From NCBI GenBank assembly GCA_020630805.1, contig JAHDIM010000004.1, forward strand, positions 1 through 48,618: a stretch of DNA of 48,618 nt, in the 5' to 3' direction. This stretch comes from Anaerolineales bacterium. GTDB taxonomy: Bacteria > Chloroflexota > Anaerolineae > Anaerolineales > UBA6668. Below the pieces are notes generated by a model, which was given only the letters and a program-made list of their open reading frames with translations, was not told the origin of the DNA and did no database searches. Positions 1-9,273 of the stretch are shown piece after piece. Positions within the stretch are counted from its first letter, which is position 1, and each line of letters opens with the position of its first letter. Both the position numbers and the translations under genes were made by a program.

Positions 1-874
1 TGCGTTTGGCGCTTTCGAAGGGATCGCCCATGCCGGGGAGCATGTCTTGTTCGACAACAATCCAGCCGTCGTAGTTGATGTCCTGGAGCGCGCTGTAAAT
101 TGCTGGGAAGTCAACTGCGCCTTTGCCGAGTTCTGGGAACACGCCTTGCGCGATCAGTTGTTGATAGCCCCAATTATTGGCATCAGCTTGCGCAACCAAG
201 TCTGGTCGGAAGTCTTTGAAGTGTACGTGCCGAATGCGGCTAGCGTGCTTGCGTAGCATCTCTGCTGGATCAGCTTGCCCAAGCATGCAGTGCCCTGTAT
301 CAAACACCAATCCGATCAAATCTGGATCAGTAAGACTGAGGAATTTGTCAATTTCTGCGCCAGTTTCCACATAGGTCGCCCCATGATGGTGAATGGCTGC
401 GCGCAGTCCGGTTTCTTTTTTGACGGCTTCCGCGACTTTCATTGCGCCAGCACAGTATTCTTGCCAACCGGCATCGTCTAGCATCAGGTCAGGTGTGACT
501 CGCCCAGACACATCATGTCGGGCTGGCACAGTGCTGTGATCGTCGCCAATAATAATTAAAGCATCTGGTCCGCCAACGTCTGCAAGCAATCGTGCTGTAC
601 GAACCGCTGCCTCTACGCCAGCTTGGTGATGAGCAGCATCGTACAAACGTACAGACACCCAAGACCCCAACATTTGCAGATTGCGCTCTTGCAATTGTGG
701 AATAAGCACCGCAGGATCGGTCGACATAAAGCCCCAGTCTCCAAGCTCTGTACCGACATAGCCAGCAGTAGACATTTCGTCTAACACATCGAGGTAAGTT
801 TTGGGGTCTTCGTCTGTATCGGTATTTTCAATAATGCCCCATGAACAAGGGGCGTTTGCGATTTTTATTGTCAT
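1..874 (-). CDS. iolE: Sugar phosphate isomerase/epimerase (TIM barrel), IolE-like inosose dehydratase; runs off the left edge
   Basis: Manual minus-strand translation from ATG at 874 (alternative 880): MTIKIANAPCSWGIIENTDTDEDPKTYLDVLDEMSTAGYVGTELGDWGFMSTDP...GLVFDTGHCMLGQADPAEMLRKHASRIRHVHFKDF...DGWIVVEQDMLPG. Open to the window edge. The symbol also rests on adjacency to iolA/iolD/iolG; IolI/IolH-type is possible. Confidence 0.7.
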   Translation of the reverse strand, partial: MTIKIANAPCSWGIIENTDTDEDPKTYLDVLDEMSTAGYVGTELGDWGFMSTDPAVLIPQLQERNLQMLGSWVSVRLYDAAHHQAGVEAAVRTARLLADVGGPDALIIIGDDHSTVPARHDVSGRVTPDLMLDDAGWQEYCAGAMKVAEAVKKETGLRAAIHHHGATYVETGAEIDKFLSLTDPDLIGLVFDTGHCMLGQADPAEMLRKHASRIRHVHFKDFRPDLVAQADANNWGYQQLIAQGVFPELGKGAVDFPAIYSALQDINYDGWIVVEQDMLPGMGDPFESAKR

Positions 875-890
875 GTCCATTTCACTCCGT

Positions 891-1303
891 GAAGTAGAGA
901 GTAGAGAGAAAGAGTAAGAGCTGACTTAGCTGCCAAGTTTCGTTAATATAGCTGCGATTTCGTTGGCTTCTGCGCGAAGTGATTTGTATTGTTCCGCAGA
1001 AATATTGCCTCGCTTGCCAGCCATTACTAACAAGCTGATTACTTCGTAGACCGATCCTTTAGCAACACGAAAGAAGTATTTCCTTTCTTTTTCACCATCA
1101 CGACCAGTCGCTTCGGCAATGTTAGTAGGCACGCTAAGCGCCGCTCGCCTCAATTGCTCACCAATTGAATATTGATATTCTTTCGGCAAGCTCTGAGCGA
1201 TATCCATCGCTTCATTTGCCCAGTCTATACTGCGCTTCCAGACTTCTAAGCGCTCGAATTTGAAGAACGCCATTCTCTTACTCTCTACTCTTTCTCTTAC
1301 TTT
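891..1303. repeat. Inverted-repeat-bounded element enclosing the S23-family ORF, GTAGAGAGTAAGAG family
   Basis: Left arm AGTAGAGAGTAGAGAGAAAGAGTAAGAG (892-919); right arm CTCTTACTCTCTACTCTTTCTCTTACT (1275-1301), whose reverse complement is AGTAAGAGAAAGAGTAGAGAGTAAGAG. Confidence 0.8.
926..1273 (-). CDS. Four-helix-bundle protein (S23 / 23S rRNA intervening-sequence protein family)
   Basis: MAFFKFERLEVWKRSIDWANEAMDIAQSLP...YSIGEQLRRAALSVPTNIAEATGRDGEKERKYFFRVAKGSVYEVISLLVMAGKRGNIS matches the S23/IVP family pattern (FExLxVWxxa ... qxRRAAxSvptNIAEa). Confidence 0.88.
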   Translation of the reverse strand: MAFFKFERLEVWKRSIDWANEAMDIAQSLPKEYQYSIGEQLRRAALSVPTNIAEATGRDGEKERKYFFRVAKGSVYEVISLLVMAGKRGNISAEQYKSLRAEANEIAAILTKLGS

Positions 1304-2779
1304 TTAGAACTGCCGTGACCATTCCTTCGGCCAGCGTTCCACCACAACCTTCGTTTGCGTGAAGAATTCCACAGCGTGGCTACCTTGACCGTGCAAGGTT
1401 CCAAAGAAGCTGTCTTTCCAGCCGCTGAATGGGAAGTAGGCCATTGGTGCAGCAACACCAATGTTGATGCCGATGTTCCCGGCTTGCGCTTCGTAGCGGA
1501 ACTTGCGAGCGGCATAGCCACTTTGAGTGAACAAGCAGGCCATATTGCCATATTGACCGCCGTTGACGAAGGCAATCGCATCATCAATCGTGGCGACGTG
1601 GACGAGGCTGAGCACTGGACCAAAGATTTCAGTCTTAGCAATTTCACCGTTCGGATCAACGCCTGACAAGACGGTTGGTTTTACAAATGAGCCGTTTTCG
1701 TAGCCTGAGATGGACGCATTGCGTCCGTCAACTAAGACGTTTGCCCCTTCGTCGGCGCCTTTTTGGATCAGACCTTCAATGCGCCCACGACTGCGCTTAT
1801 CGATGACGGTACCCATTTGCACGCCTTCGTCCAAGCCATAGCCAGTGACGCGTTGCGCTGCCATGTCAGCAATCGCTTCTGTGAAAATGTTGCCCGCTTC
1901 ACCAACGGTGACAGCAACAGATGCGGCTAGACAGCGTTGACCGGCGCAGCCAAAGGCTGAATCAGCAGCAATCTTGGTGGTCATTTCCATGTCTGCATCT
2001 GGCAGCACGATGATTGGGTTCTTCGCCCCACCCTGTGCCTGCACGCGTTTGCCGTTGGCAGTGCCGCGTGAGTAGACATATTTTGCAACTGGGGTTGACC
2101 CGACAAAGCTGATCGCACGCACATCTGGATGATCCAACATCGCATCGACGCTGTCTTTGCCGCCGTGTACCATTTGAAGCACGCCCGGTGGCAGGTCAAG
2201 ATGTTCGTCAACAAGTTGGAAGATCTTTTGCATTGTCAGCGGTACTTTTTCAGACGGTTTGACAATGAAGGTGTTCCCACAGGCAATTGCATAAGGCAAA
2301 AACCAGAAGCTGATCATGCCTGGGAAGTTGAATGGCGCGATACATCCACAGACGCCAACAGGCTGGCGGATCATCAATTCGTCGATGCCGCTGGCAATGT
2401 CTTCAGAGACATCGCCCTGCATCATTTTAGGAATGCCACAGGCGACTTCGACATTTTCAATGGCACGTACCATTTCGCCGCGTGATTCAGCTAAGGTCTT
2501 CCCACACTCTTGGGTGATGATTTCGGCAATTGCGTCAAAGTTGTCATCAAGAACGCGTTTTAGTTTGAATAGTTCTTGGATGCGGGTCCCTGCTGGCGTC
2601 CGACGCCAGCCATCAAATGCGACTTGAGCAGCTTCCGCTGCTGCATTCATGTCAGCACCGTCTGGCATTGGTACTTGTGCCAAGATTTCGCCAGTCGCTG
2701 GGTTTTCAACGTCTAAATAGGTGTCAGCACTAGAAGCTACCCACTCACCGTTGATGTAATTTAGTAATTTATCAGCCAT
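1304..2779 (-). CDS. iolA: Methylmalonate-semialdehyde dehydrogenase (CoA-acylating)
   Basis: 491 aa aldehyde dehydrogenase: [51 protein letters not shown], catalytic [12 protein letters not shown]. MmsA/IolA-type; within inositol cluster. Confidence 0.9.
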   Translation of the reverse strand: MADKLLNYINGEWVASSADTYLDVENPATGEILAQVPMPDGADMNAAAEAAQVAFDGWRRTPAGTRIQELFKLKRVLDDNFDAIAEIITQECGKTLAESRGEMVRAIENVEVACGIPKMMQGDVSEDIASGIDELMIRQPVGVCGCIAPFNFPGMISFWFLPYAIACGNTFIVKPSEKVPLTMQKIFQLVDEHLDLPPGVLQMVHGGKDSVDAMLDHPDVRAISFVGSTPVAKYVYSRGTANGKRVQAQGGAKNPIIVLPDADMEMTTKIAADSAFGCAGQRCLAASVAVTVGEAGNIFTEAIADMAAQRVTGYGLDEGVQMGTVIDKRSRGRIEGLIQKGADEGANVLVDGRNASISGYENGSFVKPTVLSGVDPNGEIAKTEIFGPVLSLVHVATIDDAIAFVNGGQYGNMACLFTQSGYAARKFRYEAQAGNIGINIGVAAPMAYFPFSGWKDSFFGTLHGQGSHAVEFFTQTKVVVERWPKEWSRQF

Positions 2780-2809
2780 AACTCTTTTGTTTTCGATAAG
2801 AAAATTATG

Positions 2810-3952
2810 TCAAGCAACTTTTCTGTTGGCTTGCGTTTTGAGTGCATCCATCAATTCTGCAAGCGCCCATTCGTTATCTAGAGCGCGCTTCATCAACTGT
2901 GCTTGTGTTTCTGGGGCGTTACCGCCAATTGGAGGGTCTGAGTCGAGATTTGTCGGGAATGAATATCCTTCTGCAACGCAGGCAATGACGTTGTGAACTT
3001 CGCGCTCGGAAATGTCACCGGCTTGGACGCGTTCAAGCAACGCAGGATACGCTGCTTCAATCATCGCCGTCCGGTTGACAGTTTCCATTGCGCGACCGAA
3101 CGCAGATGAAACTTGAAATAAATTGACCAACCGATCGTTTTCAGATTGATTGGTGCCAGCGCCGTGAAATAGCGCTGGACTAAAGAAAATCAAATCGCCC
3201 TTTTCTAAAGGCAATTGAACGTAATGTTCGTCGAAGTATGCGCGGAACTCAGGCCGGCTGTAGGCCATGTAGCCCGGTTCGTAGGCTTGGGTAAATGGCA
3301 AGAACAGTGTTGGGCCAGTGACTAATGGCATATCAATTTGCGCAACGCCGCCTTGCAGCGTCAGATATTGGGACGCAATTTGCATGTGGGCGGGATACTG
3401 CGCAACGGTTGTCTGTGACTGAAATCCAAGATGATAGTCACGGTGTGAAGACTGCGCTTTGCCTTTTGGTTTTACATTATTGACCTGCGCGGTCATTTGA
3501 TAGTTCGGACCTAACCAAGCTTCACAAACGACAGCCATGGCTGAAGTCTTGTAACATTCAATGAATAATGCAGGGTCATGCAAGCAGGCTTTTTGCAGCG
3601 AATTCCAAATCCGCTCGTTGTTGCCGAAGTGATCGCCCTGCCCGCTACCGGCTGCTTTTTCTTGCTCAATAATGGCATGGAACGCAGCGGTGGAGTCATC
3701 CATCACGCTCAGGTCAGCAAATGCACCTTTGATGACAATGACACCCGGCCCATCTTTCAGTGCGCGGCAAAGTTCAGCTTTTAGCGCCTGCTCCTTATCT
3801 GCCCCATCTAACGCAGCTTCAATTGCTGCATTTTGATAGATCAGGATATCTTTCTGAACATCAGAGGCGTGTGGATAATCTGCAAGATCGGTGGATTGAT
3901 CACAGAGGGCAATCAAATCATCGAGTTTGATGTCGGCGTCGGAGTAGAACAT
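2810..3952 (-). CDS. Phytanoyl-CoA dioxygenase (PhyH) family Fe(II)/2-oxoglutarate oxygenase
   Basis: Likely start at internal ATG 3952 (MFYSDADIKLDDLIALCDQ) rather than 4048, because upstream codons lie in a repeat element. SSHRDYHLGF (HxD) and PALFHGAGTNQSENDRLVNLFQ (distal His/Arg) fit PhyH. Confidence 0.78.
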   Translation of the reverse strand: MFYSDADIKLDDLIALCDQSTDLADYPHASDVQKDILIYQNAAIEAALDGADKEQALKAELCRALKDGPGVIVIKGAFADLSVMDDSTAAFHAIIEQEKAAGSGQGDHFGNNERIWNSLQKACLHDPALFIECYKTSAMAVVCEAWLGPNYQMTAQVNNVKPKGKAQSSHRDYHLGFQSQTTVAQYPAHMQIASQYLTLQGGVAQIDMPLVTGPTLFLPFTQAYEPGYMAYSRPEFRAYFDEHYVQLPLEKGDLIFFSPALFHGAGTNQSENDRLVNLFQVSSAFGRAMETVNRTAMIEAAYPALLERVQAGDISEREVHNVIACVAEGYSFPTNLDSDPPIGGNAPETQAQLMKRALDNEWALAELMDALKTQANRKVA

Positions 3953-4060
3953 AGTTTGTTGGTTGGTAAGTTTGCTGGTTTCCCCGCCTTCGCGAGGACA
4001 GGTGTTGGTCCGTAAGCATCGAGCATATCTCACTAACCAACTATCCAACTAGCAAACTAA
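3953..4060. repeat. Intergenic inverted-repeat element, GTTAGTTTGTTGGTTGG family
   Basis: AGTTTGTTGGTTGGTAAGTTTGCTGG ... CTAACCAACTATCCAACTAGCAAACTAA; abuts the phyH start and iolD stop. Confidence 0.88.
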
Positions 4061-4061
4061 T

Positions 4062-5963
4062 CTACTGTTGATAATAGCGTTCGTTTTTAACCGCTGGCTC
4101 GTAATTTTCACGGGCAGCCTGCGTGTCTTCATTTGTTGAAACTTCAGCAATTGGCACGTCCCACCAAGTGTAGCCCGGGCAGCCAGCGTAGCGGTCGGTT
4201 TCAACATAGATACAGCAGGTGCGGTCGACGTTCTTTGCGTCTTGCAATGCTTGACGTACGTCAGCAATGCTCTTGCAGCGGAATGTGTGGGCACCCAGAC
4301 TTTCCGCGTTGGAAGCTAAGTCAATTGGCAAAAAGTTGACGTCATAGCCAGACTTATCGAGCTGGTGACTGCCATCTTCATTTTTGTACGCATAGCGCGT
4401 CCCAAAGCCGTCATCCCCAATTGAACGCGATAGTGCCCCAATTGATGCATAGCCTTGGTTGTTGACCAGTATGATCACCAATTTGTAGCCTTCTTGAATG
4501 GAGGTCACAATTTCAGACGGCATCATCAGATATGATGCATCACCCACGATGACGTAGACTTCGCGGTCTGGATCAGCCATTTTTGCGCCAATGCCACCGG
4601 CAATTTCGTAGCCCATACAGGAGTTGCCGTATTCAAGGTGATATTGCTTTGGATCAGTCGTGCGCCAGAGTTTGTGGAGATCGCCCGGTGCGGAACCAGC
4701 GGCATTGACGATGACATCTTTGTCATCACAGAAGGTGTTGATCGCGCCAATCACTTCCGCTTGCGCTGGCAATGGATTATTTTCTTGGGTGTAATACCCA
4801 GCAACAATGGTGTCCCATTCCGCTGCCAGTTCTTTGGCGCGGGCTTGGTAAGCGTCATCTGTTGACCAGCCTTCGAGCATTCCGGTTAGAACGTTCAACG
4901 TTTCACGGGCATCGCCAGTGAGCGGCAAAGCACCCTGCTTGAAGGAATCAAATTCGGCAATATTGATGTTCACAAATTTGACATCGCTGCCGCCCATGGT
5001 TTGGGAGGAGGTCATAAAGTCATTGAAGCGTGTCCCAATGCCAATGATGACATCTGCCTCTTGTGCAAGTGCATTTGCGGCTTTGTTGCCAGTCACACCA
5101 ATTGCGCCAACCGCCATTGGATGTTGGTAGTGTAATGAACCTTTCCCTGCTTGGGTTTCACTGACAGGAATGCCAGTGGCTTCTACAAATGCAGCCAGTT
5201 CAGCGGTGGCTTCAGAGTAGATCACCCCACCACCAGCAACAATCAAAGGGCGTTTGGCCGATTTGATCAGTGCCGCTGCGCGTTGCATGAGCGTGGCGTC
5301 TGGCGTTGGGCGTGGAATAAACCAGACCTTCTTTTCGAAGAACAAGGCCGGGTAGTCAAAGGCTTCCGCTTGCACGTCGTGTGGCAGACCAAGGGTGACT
5401 GTCCCAGTGTCAGCCTGCGAGGTGAGCACGCGCATCGCTTGTGGCAACGCAGCAATGAGCTGTTCAGGTCGGTTGATGCGATCCCAGTAACGAGAGACGG
5501 CCTTCAATGTGTCATTGGCTGACATATCTTGTGTATGCGTACTTTCGACCTGTTGCAACAAAGGCCCTGCAGAGCGACGTGAAAAAATATCGCCGGGTAA
5601 CAACAGCACGGGCAAGCGGTTGATGGTTGCGCCTGCTGCTGCTGTGACCATATTGGTGGCGCCCGGCCCAATGGAAGTGGTACAAGCCAACGTTTGCATG
5701 CGATTCGTCATTTTTGCATAACCGGCGGCAGTATGCACCATCGCTTGCTCGTTACGCGTTTGGTAATACGGCATGCTTGGCGTTTGGTGGAGCGCTTGCC
5801 CCATCCCTGCAACGTTGCCGTGCCCAAAAATACCAAAGACGCCGTTGATGAATTTGCGTTCAACGCCGTCTCGCTCGGTGTATTGATTGTTGATGTAGGT
5901 CACGAGGGCTTGTGCCATCGTCATGCGAATAGTGTTCGCCATAGTTCGCTCCGTTAGAGACAA
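4062..5963 (-). CDS. iolD: 3D-(3,5/4)-trihydroxycyclohexane-1,2-dione acylhydrolase (decyclizing), ThDP-dependent
   Basis: 633 aa ThDP enzyme: TRNEQAMVHTAAGYAKMTNR, TSIGPGATNMVTAAAGATINRLPVLLLPGD, GDASYLMMPSEIVTSIQEGYKLVIILVNNQGYASIGALSRSIG, typical of IolD. Confidence 0.95.
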   Translation of the reverse strand: MSLTERTMANTIRMTMAQALVTYINNQYTERDGVERKFINGVFGIFGHGNVAGMGQALHQTPSMPYYQTRNEQAMVHTAAGYAKMTNRMQTLACTTSIGPGATNMVTAAAGATINRLPVLLLPGDIFSRRSAGPLLQQVESTHTQDMSANDTLKAVSRYWDRINRPEQLIAALPQAMRVLTSQADTGTVTLGLPHDVQAEAFDYPALFFEKKVWFIPRPTPDATLMQRAAALIKSAKRPLIVAGGGVIYSEATAELAAFVEATGIPVSETQAGKGSLHYQHPMAVGAIGVTGNKAANALAQEADVIIGIGTRFNDFMTSSQTMGGSDVKFVNINIAEFDSFKQGALPLTGDARETLNVLTGMLEGWSTDDAYQARAKELAAEWDTIVAGYYTQENNPLPAQAEVIGAINTFCDDKDVIVNAAGSAPGDLHKLWRTTDPKQYHLEYGNSCMGYEIAGGIGAKMADPDREVYVIVGDASYLMMPSEIVTSIQEGYKLVIILVNNQGYASIGALSRSIGDDGFGTRYAYKNEDGSHQLDKSGYDVNFLPIDLASNAESLGAHTFRCKSIADVRQALQDAKNVDRTCCIYVETDRYAGCPGYTWWDVPIAEVSTNEDTQAARENYEPAVKNERYYQQ

Positions 5964-6069
5964 GGGTGTGAGGATAGGAGATAGAGGATAGAAGTTTCCG
6001 TTCCTCTATCTTCTGATCGTCAAGCGCGGACTTGTGCTGAGCTTGTCGAAGTAGCGCGTCCTCTATCTT
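5964..6069. repeat. Intergenic inverted-repeat element, GATAGAGGATAGAAG family
   Basis: GAGGATAGGAGATAGAGGATAGAAG ... CCTCTATCTTCTG ... CGTCCTCTATCTTTTA; fills the iolD-iolG gap. Confidence 0.85.
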
Positions 6070-7083
6070 TTAGTCAATCTCAGATATTTTTACTGGCCGG
6101 TTTTCTTTTAGAGACTTGGTTGCTGCCATTGCCAAAACGACCGGCCAGCGTCCATCGATGCCGTTTGTGGCCGGTTCTGTGTCGTTATCAACGCATTCAA
6201 TGAATGACTGCATTTCATTGACGTAAGCATCCATGTAACGTTCAAGAAAGAAATGGTATGGCAATGACCGTTGGATATGATCTGCTGTGCTCACGACTGC
6301 ATAATCAGGATGATGATTGGTCACTTGTACTTGACCGCCAGAGCCAAACCACTCAAGCCGTTGGTCATACCCATACGCCGATTCACGACAGTTATTGATG
6401 ACCGCAGAGGCCCCATTGGCATACTTCAACATCACCATAGCAGTGTCAATGTCGCCGCCTTCAGATCCGATCTTTTCGTCAACAAGGTTGCCGCCCGTGG
6501 CATAGACTTCCACAATTTCGCTGTCTGGCACGAAGAAACGCGCAAGATCAAAGTCGTGGACAGTCATGTCAAAGAACAGGCCACCAGATTTTTTGATGTA
6601 ATCGATTGGCGGTGGTGCTGGGTCGCGGGCGGTAATGACAATCAGCCGCGGATCTCCAAGTTTGCCGGCTGCAACTTGGGCTTGGGCTGCCGCAAAAGTC
6701 GGATCAAAACGCCGTTGAAAAGCAATAAATAGCTTGACACCTGCCTTTTCTACAGCGGCTAGTGCTTCATCGATCTTTGCAAGGTCGATGGCAATTGGCT
6801 TTTCACAAAAAATATGTTTACCAGCTTCAGCGGCAGCAATAATTTGTTCAGCATGAACATCACTACTTGAGCAGATTGCAACTGCATCAATGGTTGGGTC
6901 CGCCAAGATTTGGCGGTAGTCTTCGTAAATGGTTGAAACGTGAAGCTTTGCTGCGAGTTCTTCAGCAGCTGGCAGATACACGTCACTAATTGCGGCAAGA
7001 GTCGCATTCGGATTCCGATTGGCAATACTTTCACCATGGATCTTCCCAATACGCCCTGCGCCAATGAGGCCGATTCGTAACAT
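6070..7083 (-). CDS. iolG: Inositol 2-dehydrogenase / Gfo-Idh-MocA family
   Basis: MLRIGLIGAGRIGKIHGESIANRNPNATLAAISD...FCEKPIAIDLAKIDEALAAVEKAGVKLFIAFQRRFDP...GGLFFDMTVHDFDLARF. Confidence 0.92.
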   Translation of the reverse strand: MLRIGLIGAGRIGKIHGESIANRNPNATLAAISDVYLPAAEELAAKLHVSTIYEDYRQILADPTIDAVAICSSSDVHAEQIIAAAEAGKHIFCEKPIAIDLAKIDEALAAVEKAGVKLFIAFQRRFDPTFAAAQAQVAAGKLGDPRLIVITARDPAPPPIDYIKKSGGLFFDMTVHDFDLARFFVPDSEIVEVYATGGNLVDEKIGSEGGDIDTAMVMLKYANGASAVINNCRESAYGYDQRLEWFGSGGQVQVTNHHPDYAVVSTADHIQRSLPYHFFLERYMDAYVNEMQSFIECVDNDTEPATNGIDGRWPVVLAMAATKSLKENRPVKISEID

Positions 7084-7241
7084 AGTTTGTTAGTGGGTTG
7101 GTTTGTTAGTTTCCCCGCCTTCGCGAGGACAAGTGTTGGTTGACTAGCTAATGCTGTCATTTGTTTATTAACGCCATCAACTTTTTTATGAGATGGCACA
7201 AATGTAGCTTACCAACCAACTATCCAACTTACAAACTAACC
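7084..7241. repeat. Intergenic inverted-repeat element, GTTAGTTTGTTGGTTGG family
   Basis: AGTTTGTTAGTGGGTTGGTTTGTTAG ... TTACCAACCAACTATCCAACTTACAAACTAACC; shares a ~30-nt TTTCCCCGCCTTCGCGAGGACARGTGTTGGT segment with 3953-4060. Confidence 0.9.
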
Positions 7242-8030
7242 CTATTTTTCCCGCGCCCCAGTAATCAAATCAGCAATATCTTGCTGTGTGAGTTCACCTT
7301 TTATGTAAGTGCCCACGCTTTGGCCTTGGCGAATGATGGTGTAACTGTCTGACACTTGATAAATGTGATTCACATTGTGCGTAATGAAAATTACCGGCAA
7401 ACCACGATCCCGCGCAGCGCGGATGTAGTCCAGCACTTTGTTAGTTTCCTTTACAGAAAGTGCTGAGGTTGGTTCATCCAAAATGAGCAGCTTTGCACCG
7501 AAGTGAATGGCACGACCGATGGCAATCGATTGGCGTTCCCCACCGGACATCTTGCCGACTTTTTCTTCTGCTGAACGAATGTGAATGCCGATGTCTTTCA
7601 GCGAGTCGCGGCACTGATTTGCCATTTCACGCCGACGCAACCATTTGACTGGACCAATATCGGTCGTGAGTTCGCGCCCAAGGAAGAAATTGCGCCAAAT
7701 GCTCATGAGCGGAATGAGCGCCAAGTCTTGGTAACAGGTTTCAATCCCAAGGGCGCGGGCATCCGCTGGCGAATTGACTTGGACTTCTTCACCATCAAAG
7801 ATGATTTTGCCAGAGGTTGGTGTGTGGACACCGGTCAATACCTTGATCAGCGTGGACTTCCCAGCCCCGTTGTCGCCCATCAGTGCGCGGACTTCCCCGG
7901 CGCGGACTTGGAAATCGACACCGCGTAAGGCTTCCACCGTCCCAAAGCGCTTGGTGATATTTTGCATATCGACCATTACTTTTGCATCGGCAAATGGATC
8001 TTGTACTTTTTCTAAAACAGCTTCTGTCAT
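7242..8030 (-). CDS. Sugar ABC transporter ATP-binding protein, single nucleotide-binding domain (FrcA-like)
   Basis: Walker A GDNGAGKSTLIKVLTG, signature SGGERQSIAIGRAI, Walker B LLILDEPTSALS. Likely start ATG 8030 (MTEAVLEKV) rather than 8066. Confidence 0.9.
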   Translation of the reverse strand: MTEAVLEKVQDPFADAKVMVDMQNITKRFGTVEALRGVDFQVRAGEVRALMGDNGAGKSTLIKVLTGVHTPTSGKIIFDGEEVQVNSPADARALGIETCYQDLALIPLMSIWRNFFLGRELTTDIGPVKWLRRREMANQCRDSLKDIGIHIRSAEEKVGKMSGGERQSIAIGRAIHFGAKLLILDEPTSALSVKETNKVLDYIRAARDRGLPVIFITHNVNHIYQVSDSYTIIRQGQSVGTYIKGELTQQDIADLITGAREK

Positions 8031-8081
8031 GATTTTGTCTTTGTAAATAAATGAGACGATCAGCAAACCCAGGCGCGTAGG

Positions 8082-8116
8082 CTGAGCCGGTCGAAGCCGG
8101 CCTTCGACCGGCTCAG
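8082..8116. repeat. Perfect 15-bp inverted repeat CTGAGCCGGTCGAAG-ccggc-CTTCGACCGGCTCAG (REP-like)
   Basis: Arms 8082-8096 and 8102-8116 are exact reverse complements; related TTCGACAAGCTCAG cores near 6030, 10850 and 11840. Confidence 0.9.
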
Positions 8117-8168
8117 TCCTCGATAGCTCGCAGACACGTTTAGAGTAGCGTCCTTAGTCACATATGTC

Positions 8169-9263
8169 TTATGATGTCGAACGATTGCGTAGCCAGTTAT
8201 TGAAAATAACCGATGCAATAATGGTTGCCCCAACCACGGCTGGGAAGTTGTCTGCTGGTACCCACGGGAGCTTCATCAGAATTACGGATGAACGCAGGAC
8301 GCTGATGAGCAGGACCCCAACGAGTGCGCCCCACACACTGCCGTAGCCACCGTTGAGCAGCGCCCCACCGACAACTGCGCCAGCAATTGCCGTGAGCTCA
8401 ATGCCGGTCTGTTCCGCTACGCGAACGCTTTTGAACTGGCTAAACTGAACCATCCCGGCAAAGCCTGCCAGCGTTCCGCTAATAACAAAACCCATAATGC
8501 GGGCGCGGACGCTGCGGACCCCCTGAGCGCGGGCAGCACCGTCGTTACCACCAATCGCAAAGATATGGTTCCCAAAGCGGGTGCGCACCAGTAACAGTTG
8601 ATAGATCCCCACCAAGGCTAACAACCAGACTGTTGCCGTTCGGAAATTGACGCGATCACGGACTCCTTCGGCAATGAGATTGTTCGAGATAAATTCGTTG
8701 AGCCAAACCATCCGGCCATTCAATATTTCATAGACAACCGGTTCATCTAGCACCTGAAGCAATTCAGCTCCAGCGACAATCCAGACTAACCCGCGATAGA
8801 TTTGACGTGTCCCCAAGGTCACAATAAATGATGGAATATTTGTCCAGACAAGGATGAGACCATTGACAAGCCCCATCAGACCCGGCACGAAAATCCCCAA
8901 GAAAATGGCAAACGGAATGTTTGGCTCACCGACACCAACTGGCATTCCCCAGCCGCTCAGTGTGTTGACAATGAGGTTGTCAGCTCCGACTGAGACTGAG
9001 CCAAACAAATAGCCGCTCATCGCGATCATTGGTGCGAGTGAAAGGTCAAATTCACCTGAAATCATCAGCAGCGTAATGCCGATGGTGACAATCCCAGAAA
9101 TTGAAACTGCGGTGACAATCCCAGACAGTGTGCGCCAGGTTGCGAAGTTTGGCACAAATAACCACGACAGTGCGTAGATCACAATTAGCGTGATCAGCGG
9201 CCCTGCAATGGGAGAGTTTTCAAAGAGGCGCAATGCGCGCACTCGTAAAGATGAGTTGTTCAT
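8169..9263 (-). CDS. Sugar ABC transporter permease (RbsC/FrcC-like)
   Basis: 364 aa polytopic; LLMISGEFDLSLAPMIAMSGYLFG, NIPSFIVTLGTRQIYRGLVW, TRFGNHIFAIGGNDGAARAQGVRS, typical of BPD_transp_2 permeases. Confidence 0.9.
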   Translation of the reverse strand: MNNSSLRVRALRLFENSPIAGPLITLIVIYALSWLFVPNFATWRTLSGIVTAVSISGIVTIGITLLMISGEFDLSLAPMIAMSGYLFGSVSVGADNLIVNTLSGWGMPVGVGEPNIPFAIFLGIFVPGLMGLVNGLILVWTNIPSFIVTLGTRQIYRGLVWIVAGAELLQVLDEPVVYEILNGRMVWLNEFISNNLIAEGVRDRVNFRTATVWLLALVGIYQLLLVRTRFGNHIFAIGGNDGAARAQGVRSVRARIMGFVISGTLAGFAGMVQFSQFKSVRVAEQTGIELTAIAGAVVGGALLNGGYGSVWGALVGVLLISVLRSSVILMKLPWVPADNFPAVVGATIIASVIFNNWLRNRSTS

Positions 9264-9273
9264 AGCGTCCTTG

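Noticed and set aside
3953-4048. N-terminal extension of the PhyH ORF (start 4048)
   Set aside because: The extension is translated repeat-element sequence; ATG 3952 gives a normal family N-terminus.
6271-6732. 153-aa plus-strand ORF
   Set aside because: Antisense to iolG with no recognisable motif.
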